A stretch of 64,000 nucleotides of DNA from assembly GCA_009746045.1 (NCBI GenBank), contig RPFO01000167.1, positions 1,177,574-1,241,573 on the forward strand, written 5' to 3'. The notes under the pieces are model-generated. The model was not told the origin of the DNA and searched no databases. It worked only from the letters and a program-made list of their open reading frames with translations. This DNA comes from Mesostigma viride. Its lineage: Eukaryota > Streptophyta > Mesostigmatophyceae > Mesostigmatales > Mesostigmataceae. Shown one piece after another: positions 1 to 9,330 of the stretch (its first letter is position 1; every line of letters begins with the position of its first letter). Both the position numbers and the translations under genes were made by a program.

Positions 1-319
1 GGTTGGCTTAAGTTGTGTTCACGACTTAAGTTGGGTCGCATGATTAATTAAACTCGTGCTCCCGTTGGGTCGCATCAGATTTCGGCATTCAAGTTCAAAG
101 TAGTTCAGAACAGTATGTTTGAGTATCTTTAGTTCAAATTAGTACAATTAAGTAGAGTCATTCATGTGTTAAGTTGGGTCGACCCCACAAAAACCTTGAA
201 CACAACGAAAGACGTGAATGACGGAATAACTGTACCAGTAGGGGCTTGGCCCCTACCGGGTCTACTTGTTATCATGGATAAAACACACAAATTATTTTGA
301 CAATGGAGCTTGTAAATTA

Positions 320-888
320 GTAACAACATGTAATGGGTGAGACCACGTACGTGGTGGACATTGATGTTAACGCGGTACACCAGGGCTGCAGCACTCGATT
401 GCCGCCGCATGAGCCATCCTTGCGCATCCGTGACAAATAATCTAGAAAGGAGACCTCTTCCTTTTCATTAAAAGAAGCGAAGAAGGGCGCGTGCGCCTGC
501 AGAAACGTGGCAATATATGTATGGTACAGCACCCCATAGTCCAGCAGTTATGATTAAGAGTGGGCGTACTAGGAATGAGTTGACGGCAGTGCAGGTGGCA
601 AACGTGTATAATGACGTGTGTACGTGGGCGCACAAAACATGCTGTGATCGACAGGCCAATGGAAAGGACATGTGAAATGCAGGCAAGCAAACATGGTACT
701 AAACACGTAAAGAACAACGACATAGGCATCTCCACATTACCTGCATATAGTCCACGACTTCCTGTCGGCATGGGTGTGTCCCCATGATGTTTCTTGTGCG
801 CTGATGAGTTATAGCCCCAAACAGACAGTTGCCATCACGTGGAGTGGCGCAGATCTTCATGGCACTTGGAGGGTAAACTGCTGAAGGC
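320..888 (-). pseudogene. OTU-like cysteine protease, two exons, frameshifted
   Basis: Two minus-strand exons together read like an OTU-family deubiquitinase core. The first (about 888-741) contains the catalytic-loop motif DGNCLFGAI, where the Cys is the expected nucleophile after Asp-Gly-Asn, and ends at a GTAATG donor. The second starts at 496 after a good acceptor (TTTCTGCAG) and joins in the same phase. It has the downstream OTU pattern YLSRMRKDGSCGG, where families normally have Trp at the Cys of SCGG. The frame then breaks near 405: the continuation ALVYRVNINVHH is found in a neighbouring frame, consistent with loss of one base. Exons before 888 and the 3' end were not located. OTU domains occur both in host deubiquitinases and as cargo of transposons, so the origin is open. 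The family call is from motifs; pseudogene status is inferred from the frameshift. Confidence 0.6.
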
Positions 889-999
889 CTGTGGTGAGTA
901 CAAGCAACACCATGCTCACCGGCAGTAAAGTGTAACCACAAATACTCGAAAGATAATTGCGTAGTGCGCGGCATGAACTTCATGTCGCCACGTTCGGGC

Positions 1000-2640
1000 A
1001 CTAGGCATGGATATCCCTGCCTATTCGATATATATGAGCGAAGTCGTCGGATTACCCACTCGCCAAGTCAAGGTCTTCCATAAAAGCGAGCGGGCGCGCT
1101 AAAGAAGACTTACATTCGACCAGGAATCATCAACACGCCCAGCTGCTCGCTAAATCTAGTTGCTAAATCGCACAGCGCCGATGCAGGCCGAACGGACCTT
1201 TTTCCACAAAAAATAGGCTGCAGCTTTCACGGGGTTAAAACTATCGCGATATTTCAAATAAATGACACTCCGATCACTGTCAGCATTGTTTGCAAGCACT
1301 CAATATGCCCCAGAATCGATGTCTAGTGCAGCACCGCCATTCATTTCTTTATCCCTGCTTTATCCATAGCCATCACCGGCCAGGCTGTCTTGCCCCGCGC
1401 ACGCAGTGAAATTTTCCACCTCTAATTCGACTCCGCGACACCGGAACGGTCAGCGCGCCGCGGAATTGCGCGGGAAATGGCTCTGTTAACCGTCAACGCG
1501 GTTTCACTGAACACCGGTACTACGCTAACCTTGTTCAGCCTGAACAGACGGCTGAGCGAAGCCATTTCGTTCAGTAAAGTTCAGAAATCCTGGTACGGAC
1601 TCATTTTGTAATATCGTTGGCTAATACTCGAAATCCTCGAATTCAGTCTCTTCGCGCCGATTGGTCCATTTTTAACACCATTTTAACACCAAAACCCTTA
1701 ACACCAAAAAGACACCACGTCCCATTGTAGAGGATGACGCACTAATAACGCGTGCAGCACGGCATGCACCCCGCGGCCGACGTTCCACCGCGTCGCGTCT
1801 TCTGCCGATTGCAAATATCAGTCTGCGATATGCTCCTTAAGGCCGTATCAGGCTTGAGTGCCTGCTTGACGGCGGACCGCGGAAATGATTACCGTAATAG
1901 TTTGTTCAGAAATTCATACAAGCACAACAGCGCCGAACATCGTGACTCACGTTATAAAAAATTCAAACGCCGCCGGCGACATGGCTGACGTTTTACCTTG
2001 CAGGCAGTCGGAAGCGCGTGGGCTTGCTAGCAATATTGTAAAGATTCTCACCTTCTGTTCACCCTTGTTGTAAAGCTCTACACCACGATATCAGTTTGGG
2101 GAGGAATTTATCAGGCAAACACTAGCCCAAGTTCGTGCGCCTTGCCGCACGCTTTAATTTGAGCTCCACCGATGCACTAGTCTGCCCCTAGTGGTCTTTT
2201 GCGAGAGGTTTTCAGTTTGTTCCATGATGCGCATTGCTGGAACGTGTTGGGAAAAGATAATCGCAAGGCGCGCGACATCGGCTCCCCGCGGCGAATGACA
2301 TTACGACGTTGATCGCGTTACATTCGCATACGTTCGCGCCGCTGCACGAGAAGAGCCGCTCTTTGCAATGTATACGGCAGGCCATTATCAACTCTTCAAG
2401 AGGTACGTACACCACTTCGTTTACTGTAACGCCCGCTTAGTTACGACATAAATTAGTTATGGCCGCAAACAGATCGTCAGATTGTATAGCCGTCGGCCAG
2501 CGAGATTTTTTTGCACATTAATGGCGCTACATATATGTTTTTATTTATATGGCGCATGATTTTTATGGTTTCTCAATAAATATAAATGTATATACATACA
2601 TATATACATGCGCCGTGGTGATTTTTTTTTTACGGTCCCT
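1000..2640. other. no gene recognised
   Basis: Only short uninformative ORFs are present. The stretch becomes AT-rich after about 2480. No domain, splice-consistent exon pair or repeat with another copy in the window was recognised. Confidence 0.4.
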
Positions 2641-2654
2641 CCTCTTTGACATCA

Positions 2655-2720
2655 TTGGGCAGTTTCCTTTTGTTGCATGCCGGTGTCATGATTTCCGGCG
2701 TAGTTAATCATTCTCAACAT
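2655..2720 (+). repeat. diverged 3' tail of the endonuclease-type LINE
   Basis: The words TGTTGCATGCC, GTGTCA, TCCG and ATCATTCTCAA occur in the same order as in the 3' ends of the two LINE copies ending at 24320 and 41603. The match is degenerate, so this is an old remnant. Confidence 0.5.
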
Positions 2721-3235
2721 TTCCAAGGCGTTGGATCGCCATGCGTCAAGGAATAGTTGTCTCACTTAATATATGCCTATATGGCGCTTGATGCACACGG
2801 CACCTAGCTGGCTAGCTAGCTTGCAGCAGGATGCTGCATCATGAGGCCGTCGTTGGTATAATTAATTTATTTGATTTATAATTTAGTAATATATGTATGG
2901 TAAATAATTAGTTTTAATATTACAAAATTATTTAGCTAAATAAATCAAATATTTAAATTGAATATTATATCAATTAACAATGGTGATTATTAAAATATGA
3001 AATATATAACTAGTCACGTAGTCCCGGTTTGCCCGGTGCGAGCCGCGGCCGGAGCATTAACCCTTCACGTCAGTACATTAGTCCATTCCACGAGGGTGAC
3101 CTCTGACGTTTGGGGTCAGCTTCCTTGGGCGTACGAGGTGCTTTGTAAATATGCAAGACATTCATGCCGTGCTGCAAGATACGCATATTAAGAGACAACT
3201 ATTCCTGGAAGAATGGCGATCCAACGGCGTGGAGG
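2719..3235. repeat. inverted repeat pair around an AT-rich core
   Basis: The sequence at about 2719-2766 (GTTGGATCGCCATGCG then GGAATAGTTGTCTC) is the reverse complement of that at about 3187-3235 (GAGACAACTATTCC then ATGGCGATCCAACG). The roughly 420 bp between them is AT-rich without an ORF of note. The right arm also starts a dispersed repeat with a second copy at 8873. This could be a foldback element or two opposed copies of that repeat. Confidence 0.5.
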
Positions 3236-3410
3236 GACTAGGGTAGTTGTTTGAGAGGAAAGACGCGAATCAGACCGCGGGTCGAGCCACGTCGCTATCT
3301 GTACATAGGAAGGCCTGCATGGAGGGAGACAGATGGTAACAAATAATAAACAGGTTTATCAAATAAACCAAAAAAGATATGAAGGGAAAAAAACACATGA
3401 AGAAAAATTA
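3187..3410 (+). repeat. dispersed repeat, copy 1
   Basis: Shares ordered blocks with 8873-9060: GAGACAACTATTCCTGG, GGCGATCCAACG, GAGAGGAAAGACGCGAA, GGAGGGAGACAGATGGTAACAAA and AATAAACCAAAA. It is followed by an ATG/AAT microsatellite. No protein is encoded. Confidence 0.6.
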
Positions 3411-3423
3411 AGAAGTTTTTTTA

Positions 3424-3452
3424 TGATGATGATGATAATAATAATAATAATA

Positions 3453-3484
<32 letters not shown>
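3424..3484. repeat. trinucleotide microsatellite (ATG/ATA, TTA)
   Basis: Runs of ATG, ATA and then TTA triplets, about 60 bp. Confidence 0.85.
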
Positions 3485-3485
<1 letters not shown>

Positions 3486-3674
3486 ACGATCGCGACAATG
3501 ATAACAGGAAAAACATTTATAAAAAAATTAATAAAATAAAATTTTAAAATAACAATAATAAATAGTACAAAGTAAATAGTAATAATATGGGTGAGGGTCC
3601 CATGCCAGACCCCCTAAAGCCATATCATGGAATAATGTATGCAGGGCTGGCCAAGAGATGATTTTAGAATGTTA

Positions 3675-4124
3675 CTGGCTGTCCGCGACACTCTCGGAGC
3701 TAGTGTATACCACCCCCCGCCCCCCCGTTTCGGGGGGGGGGGGAGGGTGTTGACCCCCGACCCCCCCCCCCACCACCACCACCACCCCGTTTTGGGGGTG
3801 GGGTGGGTGGGTGGTCAGCTCCTACAAAAATTTATATAATTATACAGATTTTATACAGATTTTATACAGATTTTATTCATATTTTACACATATTTTATAC
3901 ATTTGGCTGGCGACCCCCCCCCCTCCTTTTTTCAGGGGGGGGGGGGGGTCTGCATCCAAAAACCCCTAACCCCCCCCCCGCCCATTTTCTGGGGTGGGGG
4001 GTGGGGGGGGGTCCGACCCTTTACCCCCCGCCCCCCCAGTTTTGGGGGTGGGGTGGTGGTGGGGTCGACCCCCCCCCCCCCCCCCCCTGTATACACTAGC
4101 TCCGGGAGTGTCGCGGACAGCCAG
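3675..4124. mobile_element. 450-bp terminal-inverted-repeat element with poly-G/poly-C core
   Basis: The outer 36 bp at each end are inverted copies with one mismatch (left begins CTGGCTGTCCGCGACACTC, right ends GAGTGTCGCGGACAGCCAG). Between them lie alternating runs of C and G of up to about 17, and an AT-rich segment with three copies of the word ACAGATTTTAT. There is no credible ORF; the Gly/Pro-rich ORFs are products of the homopolymers. The ends define a MITE-like or foldback element. A target duplication is not obvious, since the right edge abuts a LINE tail. Confidence 0.65.
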
Positions 4125-4430
4125 GTAATTAATTAATTAATTAATTGGACTCGTGCTCCCGTTGGGGAGTCACGGAGCATTAACCCCGATGGATGGATGG
4201 ATGGGTGCAAACAGTCCTACCGGTCTAATCTATCTATATCATCTACCTACAACATCTATCTAAACAACATCACTATTACTACAACATCTATCTAAACAAC
4301 ATCACGCTACCCTAGGGGCTGTCTAGCGTGCCTCCCGCGGGTTTGCACACGCGGGCGCTTCCCCACGGGGGGAGGCTCGATGTCCTCTATGACCTGGGCC
4401 CACTTGGCCTTCAGCCAGGTAAATAGGATA
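4125..4430 (-). mobile_element. 3' end of LINE family B, truncated
   Basis: Begins with an (ATTA)n tail and then matches the 3' region of the LINE at 48770-50010 (reverse strand) almost base for base: GACTCGTGCTCCCGTTGG, the (GGAT)n stretch, the ACATCTATCTA repeats, GCGTGCCTCCCG and CCTCTATGACCTGGGCCCAC. The similarity ends near 4430, so only the 3'-most 300 bp is present. Confidence 0.7.
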
Positions 4431-5004
4431 TATTGGGGTCCATCCCACCTCTTTTTGAGGGTGGTATACACAGTTATGCACCGGTATTGTGCTAAAAATA
4501 GCAATAGACACTATTTATGACACGCCTAGGACAGGGGCCGGGCGTCATTTTGCATGTGTCAATAATTATATTCATTTTAAGTTGCCTCAGTGATATTTTT
4601 GCGAAATTTCCAGCTCATTGGCACCCAAAAACAATCATTATTCTATTATTAATGAACTAATTTCCTCCCAAAGGGTACTTTTTTGGGCTAGAAAAAATAT
4701 AACAAATCAAGAACACATCATTTGGCCCTGGGGAAATTAAATCAAATGCTAGACAATGATACTAAGGCAAAACGTAATCCCACAATTAAGTTTGTCAGAG
4801 CTAGCTCATTCTGACTACAAACGTGGAGAAATAACGTTGGGCAGTTGGCCACCTGCGCAGACGCTATATAAGGAAGGCAATACTGAGTATTAAGGCACAC
4901 TAACACTTTGCCATCCAAGAGGCTCGATCCAGACCATATGCCCAATTCGATCACGATGTACGAGGAGGGGGTCGGGCACCTCATGTGCCCAGCTTGCCTA
5001 ATAC
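4431..5004. other. no gene recognised
   Basis: AT-rich sequence with short ORFs only; nothing matched another part of the window. Confidence 0.4.
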
Positions 5005-5020
5005 CAGTTGGCACGGGCAA

Positions 5021-5312
5021 TTTCTGAGCTATCTGCTCATTTTATAGTTATGTTGCGGCGGGCTCAAAGGGGGCCGATCTGCCGCCTGTAGCGTAGCTCT
5101 ACCGTACGTCACCTACACCATGTTAGGTGCTTGTTGTTACTTAGGACTAGAGAGAGAAAAGGGACCGGCGGTGCGCCGGTACTAGTGCCTACTGGCAACC
5201 GTGCCCGCCCTTGATTGAGGGGGGCGCGGCGCCTTGAGACATGTGCTTTGTTTTCCATTTTCACACCGTACTTAGAGTGGTGTGGTGAACGTAGGGAGGC
5301 CTTTTTGCAGCT
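5021..5312. repeat. 292-bp direct repeat R1, copy 1
   Basis: Identical by eye to 6848-7139. It starts TTTCTGAGCTATCTGCTC and ends CTTTTTGCAGCT, and contains the hairpin ACCGGCG-gtg-CGCCGGT. Confidence 0.9.
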
Positions 5313-6657
5313 TCGCAACTTGATCCCAGCATTTGCTGGCAAGGTCGGCTGGCCGCTATGGCGGCTGCGCTGAATGTAAGACGATGCTATCGGCCTCTCC
5401 GGGCGTGGAGAGGCCTGGAATAAAAGTCTTTATGATCGCCACCTACCGTTACAGGCCACGGTAATGGTTGTTGGGTGGGGGGCTCTACGATTTGAGTAAA
5501 AGGGTGTGATTTCCGGGGCTGGGCCCACTGACGATTCCCCTCTACCCCTGGGTGCGGCAAGCAGCTTCCTGACACTGGGGAAGCTGCGTTTTTTAGTCGG
5601 ACAACGTCAGGGAAGGAGCCATACAGGCCAGGGCCAGCGGCTACGGTGGAAAGAATCACAGGTGGAGGCGAATCTGCCTTAAACGTGGAGATGGCTAGCG
5701 TGGGGTGCCAGGGTAGCCCATAACTACCAGGAGCCTGACAGCGGACCCGATCTTTCGGCCTGTGGCCAGACGGGAGTTTCGGGGAGGATGCGGGGCTGGA
5801 GCGAATCTTGGTGGGAGGAGCGCGCTATTCATAATTGCCCAGTTTTTCAGCAAAGGCAGCGGCTGCCGTGGGTCGGGGGGGGGTCCTGTCGGCATGGGTA
5901 GGTCGGCAGGCACTCTGTACCCTCTCGGCGCTCCGGCGAGCAGGCCCCTTCTGCCCTTGGCGATAAGGGAGAGGTGGGAAGCTGCGGACAACCGTGGGTA
6001 TTCATGCGCACTTACAAAAAATCTGGTTAAGAAATTCTACAGCGCCTGGCAAGCCTGGAAAAAAAAAAAATTTTCCCCTCGCGGGGGGCGCGTGAAAACG
6101 TCTAAGGCTCCGCTACGCCCGCCCAAAGGCGGCGGGCTCCGCTTTGCCTTTGCCGTTTTCACGCGCCCCCCACGAGGGGGGGTGCGTGTGGAACCCGGCA
6201 GTGCGGTCCGGCTTTGTTTTAAGAAAATGCATTATATACCATAATAAAGCTCCACTCGGCTGCGGCTGCGCCAAGGCTCGTGACACCATGGCGATGGTGA
6301 GCCTTGGCGCTAGGAGGTCCGCAGCCATCATTATCACCACGATGGGGGGTAATGGAGCCAGTGGCAGTGGCTCTACCCTCGGGAAATCCCAGCGGCTTTG
6401 CCGGTGGGCTGGTGATGGTGGTTGGGTGAGCTGGAGACGTTCCCAGGTGGCATAAGTCCTAAAGCGGCAGCACTGGGATGCGCCCCTCTAGGAAGGGGAA
6501 CGCATGTGGCTCCGCCCTGCGTCCGCCGGGAGACCGTAGCGGCCACACGGGGGCGGGAAGGGGGGCATCATCATGCCAACAAGAGCCCAGCATTCCAAGT
6601 GGTTGCGTTCCTACCACCAGGGCTGGAAACGGCCTGGGTGGCCAGAGATGGTGATGT
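5313..6657. other. hairpin-rich core present only in the long unit
   Basis: This 1345-bp segment is replaced by 27 C-rich bases (7140-7166) in the short unit. Stems seen directly: GGCCTCTCC/GGAGAGGCC at 5392-5415, a 26-bp stem at 6075-6179, and GCGCCAAGGCTC/GAGCCTTGGCGC at 6268-6310 with a second stem CACCAT/ATGGTG inside its loop. The loop of the 26-bp stem holds GCTCCGCTACGCCC and GCCCAAAGGCGGCGGGC, words that recall the palindromic repeats of some chlorophycean organelle genomes (from memory, not searched). Confidence 0.55.
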
Positions 6658-6790
6658 GGGACAAGATTGGACCAAGGGGGCATGTGCTGGGCCCCAGCAT
6701 GGTGAACTGGCCTAACTTGACAATGACTTGTACAATGATTTTGAGGGTGTGGCTAGGCTCAACTGTTAAAGCCTGCACACACTTATTGTA
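6658..6790. repeat. 133-bp direct repeat R2, copy 1
   Basis: Identical by eye to 7167-7299, from GGGACAAGATTGGACC to CACACTTATTGTA. Confidence 0.9.
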
Positions 6791-6847
6791 ATAAACTTGT
6801 TTCTCTGGTAGGAAGGCACTCCAATGGACCTTAGCTTCAGCACCTAT

Positions 6848-7299
6848 TTTCTGAGCTATCTGCTCATTTTATAGTTATGTTGCGGCGGGCTCAAAGGGGG
6901 CCGATCTGCCGCCTGTAGCGTAGCTCTACCGTACGTCACCTACACCATGTTAGGTGCTTGTTGTTACTTAGGACTAGAGAGAGAAAAGGGACCGGCGGTG
7001 CGCCGGTACTAGTGCCTACTGGCAACCGTGCCCGCCCTTGATTGAGGGGGGCGCGGCGCCTTGAGACATGTGCTTTGTTTTCCATTTTCACACCGTACTT
7101 AGAGTGGTGTGGTGAACGTAGGGAGGCCTTTTTGCAGCTCCCACCCACCCACCCTCGCTGCTGTTGGGGACAAGATTGGACCAAGGGGGCATGTGCTGGG
7201 CCCCAGCATGGTGAACTGGCCTAACTTGACAATGACTTGTACAATGATTTTGAGGGTGTGGCTAGGCTCAACTGTTAAAGCCTGCACACACTTATTGTA
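6848..7299. repeat. internally deleted copy of the unit (R1' plus R2')
   Basis: Copy 2 of R1 (6848-7139) and copy 2 of R2 (7167-7299) are joined by 27 bp. The join does not show GT-AG borders relative to the long unit, so it is a deletion derivative or alternative form and not simply a spliced copy. Confidence 0.8.
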
Positions 7300-7714
7300 C
7301 AGTTGGCACGGGCAACCAGTTAGAGTATGGGTGTGTGCACAGCAACAAGGCACTGTAGCTCTACATGTCTAGCCAACACTTCTAAAGCATATTCTGGTAT
7401 GATTATGTTATGAGCATCATACAGAAACCAAGGTCAGTCCATTGCAAATACTAGATCCTAGAATTAAGCCATATCCACGCATTATTGCCCATTGAAGCGA
7501 TATTGGGGAACAACAGGCAGCCCACAGAGATTACCCATACAGTCTTATCATAAATGCTGCGTGCCAGGACTTCTTACCATGGGGCATGGTCACTCTATGG
7601 CCTTGCTAGCATGATAGGGCTCTCCCATAATTCAGTGAGTCAAGAGCTAGAGGCCAAGAAAGCACCGTGCACCACTTTTACATGATACGGACGGGTACCG
7701 CGAACTTTTTTTCG

Positions 7715-7866
7715 CGCCGGGACCCTGACACAACAAAAGAAATTGAATAAAGAAAGAGGTCATTGCTGGGATATGGTGAGGCAGTCTGATATGTTGGATT
7801 ATGGGTCAGTAGTTCGATCTTTGACTGCCCATGGTACCCGGCCTGGATCTCCAATCCAACCAACAG
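7715..7866 (+). repeat. SINE-like repeat, copy 1
   Basis: Matches 9184-9330 in order: AACAAAAGAAAT, AATAAAGAAAGAGGTCATTG, CTGGGATAT, GATGTTGGATTATGGGTCA, AGTTCGAT, GCCCATGGTACCCGGCC. The AGTTCGAT word resembles a Pol III B box at a plausible place, so a tRNA-derived SINE is possible. Box A is not convincing. Confidence 0.5.
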
Positions 7867-8174
7867 CCGGTCAAAAGCCTCGTATTCAATCTATAAAAAA
7901 ATGGGGTATACACTACGAACGCTACCAAGCATATTTCAATTCACCGTCATGCACCATGATATGCATATTACATGTATATACGTAATAAATACTTGTTCCT
8001 TAAGAAATGTTTTCAAAAATTCCCAAGTCAACCAGTAAGCAACGCAAGAGAAGAGGTACTCTGAAACTTAATTTTTTTTTTTTTAGAAAGTTACATGAAA
8101 AAAGTTCCCAAGGCAACGAACAACACAATAGAAAAGATCAAGCATTTGCCCAAGACAGAAAACATGTAATATAT

Positions 8175-8240
8175 ATTCATTGATATGCCCCCTCTCAAGG
8201 GCTATGTGCTACATATACTCCCAACGGAGTTATGTTACAA
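8175..8240 (-). repeat. short dispersed repeat with CTCCCAACGGAGT core
   Basis: Reverse complement of the repeat at 45484-45545 and 48079-48140 (ACTCCGTTGGGAGT, then GTAGCACATA and AGGGGCATAT). The core can fold into a small hairpin. Confidence 0.6.
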
Positions 8241-8296
8241 TTCAATATTCATTGATAACGGTAACGGTAATTGTAATGTACAGTACTATACTGATA

Positions 8297-8328
8297 TATG
8301 TGTAGAAGTAGAAGAAGAAGTAGTAGTA

Positions 8329-8422
<94 letters not shown>

Positions 8423-8497
8423 CAGTGGTAGTAGTGGTAGTAGTGGTAGTGGTAGTAGTAGTAGTAGTAGTTGTTGTTGTTGTTGTTGTTGTTGTTT

Positions 8498-8586
<89 letters not shown>

Positions 8587-8612
8587 CTGGTAGTAGTACT
8601 GGTAGTAGTAGT
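8297..8612. repeat. long AGT trinucleotide repeat with a GTT interruption
   Basis: About 315 bp of (AGT)n with GGT variants and an internal (GTT)8-like run near 8470-8495. Long Val- and Ser-homopolymer ORFs across it are products of the repeat. Confidence 0.95.
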
Positions 8613-8872
8613 ATATCATAATATATCGTAATATAATACTACTATTTATAGGTTGCCTTTAAATAATAATTTTAATATAATATCAATAATATAGTAATTA
8701 AATAATAATACAATACTGTCAATACATTATTATTACGATAATATAATATATTTAGTGATAATTAAGTTACATATATAAAAATCCCAAGGCATCATTGCGA
8801 CTGACCATCACGCAATAGAAAAGAAACTAGCAATTGACCTGGAGTCAGCATATAATTATTTATATTTTATGA

Positions 8873-9100
8873 GAACTGAGACAACTATTCCTGGATGCAT
8901 GGCGATCCAACGTCGTGGAAGGACTAGAGCTAGTTGTCTGAGAGGAAAGACGCGAAGACCGTGGGCTATATGTACAGGAAGACCTGCGTGGAGGGAGACA
9001 GATGGTAACAAACAGAAGGTTTATAGAATAAACCAAAAGGATGAAGGAAAAAGAAAACACACACAAACAAAGGGGTCGAAAGAAGACAGTCTGTATGAAA
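8873..9100 (+). repeat. dispersed repeat, copy 2
   Basis: Second copy of the repeat at 3187-3410, with the same order of conserved words and a following AT-rich microsatellite. Confidence 0.6.
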
Positions 9101-9183
9101 AAGATGAAAAGAAAGAAAAGAAAATTCATAGATAATGATAATGAATAAATAAATAATTCAAATAGTAATGATGATAATAATAA

Positions 9184-9330
9184 CAAAAGAAATGGTCAAA
9201 TAAAGAAAGAGGTCATTGCTGGGATATCGTGAGGCACTTCAAGGCGATGTTGGATTATGGGTCAGGAGTTCGATGTTTGAGCGCCCATGGTACCCGGCCG
9301 GGATCTCTAATTCAACAGGGTCAAAAGCCT
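9184..9330 (+). repeat. SINE-like repeat, copy 2
   Basis: Second copy of the 7715-7866 repeat, with a few substitutions and a 7-9 bp length difference after GTGAGGCA. Confidence 0.5.

Larger units (their letters stand above)
5005..7315. mobile_element. structured block flanked by a 16-bp direct repeat
   Basis: CAGTTGGCACGGGCAA occurs at 5005-5020 and exactly again at 7300-7315, immediately bordering the block 5021-7299. A variable-length duplication of this size is typical of target-primed retroposition. Inside are a long unit (5021-6790) and a short version of the same unit (6848-7299) in the same orientation, separated by 57 bp. The sequence is GC-rich and full of strong hairpins. No recognisable protein is encoded; the longest ORF, 160 aa at 5762-6244, spans the hairpins and looks accidental. 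It is unlike any element family I know. Confidence 0.5.

Noticed and set aside
3639-4136. Gly/Pro-rich proteins in the foldback element
   Set aside because: They arise from homopolymeric G and C runs and change frame with run length.
5762-6244. 160-aa ORF in the unknown block
   Set aside because: Runs through a 26-bp hairpin and poly-A run, has no domain and no support from the deleted unit.
8185-8631. Poly-Val and poly-Ser proteins
   Set aside because: Translation of an AGT trinucleotide repeat.
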